Origin: Bacillus hominis
Lineage (GTDB): Bacteria > Bacillota > Bacilli > Bacillales > Bacillaceae_G
Direction: 5' to 3'
Assembly (NCBI RefSeq): GCF_018332515.1
Contig: NZ_BOQD01000170.1
Location: 1 to 32,690, forward strand
Length of the DNA: 32,690 nucleotides
Below are positions 32,569 through 32,690 of this stretch, piece after piece; within the stretch, counting starts at the first letter, position 1; every line of letters begins with the position of its first letter. Under the pieces are notes generated by a model. It saw only the letters and a program-made list of their open reading frames with translations, searched no databases and was not told the origin of the DNA. A program made the position numbers and the translations under genes.

Positions 32569-32690
32569 TTAAAGGGTTGTTCGTATGAAAATGTGTTGCA
32601 TTTTTACGATACTATTTTATTTTACCAGAAAAATACCTATTATGGTAAAAAAATAATTTTCTCAAAGTTTTTCGATAAAAATAATTTGTG

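Overview
The window is a chromosomal segment of a low-GC Firmicute, almost certainly a member of the Bacillus cereus group. Three things point there. The protein families match. The gene order is the one known from Bacillus subtilis (pbpF-hemE-hemH-hemY ... yhgD-yhgE ... yhfH-yhfI-lplJ-yhfL), interrupted by extra genes. The window also carries short intergenic repeats that look like the bcr1 element of the B. cereus group, and an S-layer NEAT protein like BslK of B. anthracis. Most genes have strong Shine-Dalgarno sequences, and most transcription units end in clear Rho-independent hairpins. No rRNA, tRNA, CRISPR array, prophage or intact insertion sequence was seen.

Region by region. (1) 0.1-5.9 kb: the class A penicillin-binding protein PbpF and the hemE-hemH-hemY operon of the coproporphyrin-dependent haem pathway. 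(2) 6.0-12.1 kb: an accessory block absent from the remembered B. subtilis order. It holds a large secreted endonuclease/exonuclease/phosphatase-fold protein, a LysR regulator with an aspartate/glutamate racemase-like enzyme, a decayed gene, a 99-residue membrane protein and an orphan permease-like protein. (3) 12.3-15.9 kb: the TetR regulator YhgD and the giant repeat-rich membrane protein YhgE, linked by three copies of one 23-bp operator. (4) 16-19 kb: small membrane, PH-domain, DUF2087 and YIP1 proteins, two inverted bcr1-like repeats and a frameshifted acetyltransferase. (5) 19.2-24.4 kb: a LacI regulator with its own operator, then yhfH, yhfI, lplJ and the acyl-CoA synthetase yhfL. (6) 24.4-25.9 kb: an S-layer-anchored haem-binding NEAT protein whose promoter spacer is exactly a Fur box. 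(7) 25.9-29.9 kb: a sulfate ABC transporter operon (sbp-cysT-cysW-cysA) behind a leader with a terminator hairpin. (8) 30-32.6 kb: a decayed Rpn-type nuclease/transposase gene, a membrane metallophosphoesterase and an HD-domain phosphohydrolase.

Functional threads: haem synthesis (hemEHY) and iron-repressed haem capture (the NEAT-SLH protein) lie in the same 25 kb. Envelope genes (pbpF, yhgE, the S-layer protein) are frequent. No wholly new multi-gene system can be asserted from sequence alone. The most informative signals are the shared YhgD operator, the heptad-quantised repeats in YhgE, the inverted bcr1-like pair, the Fur-box promoter and the unclassified leader before the sulfate operon.
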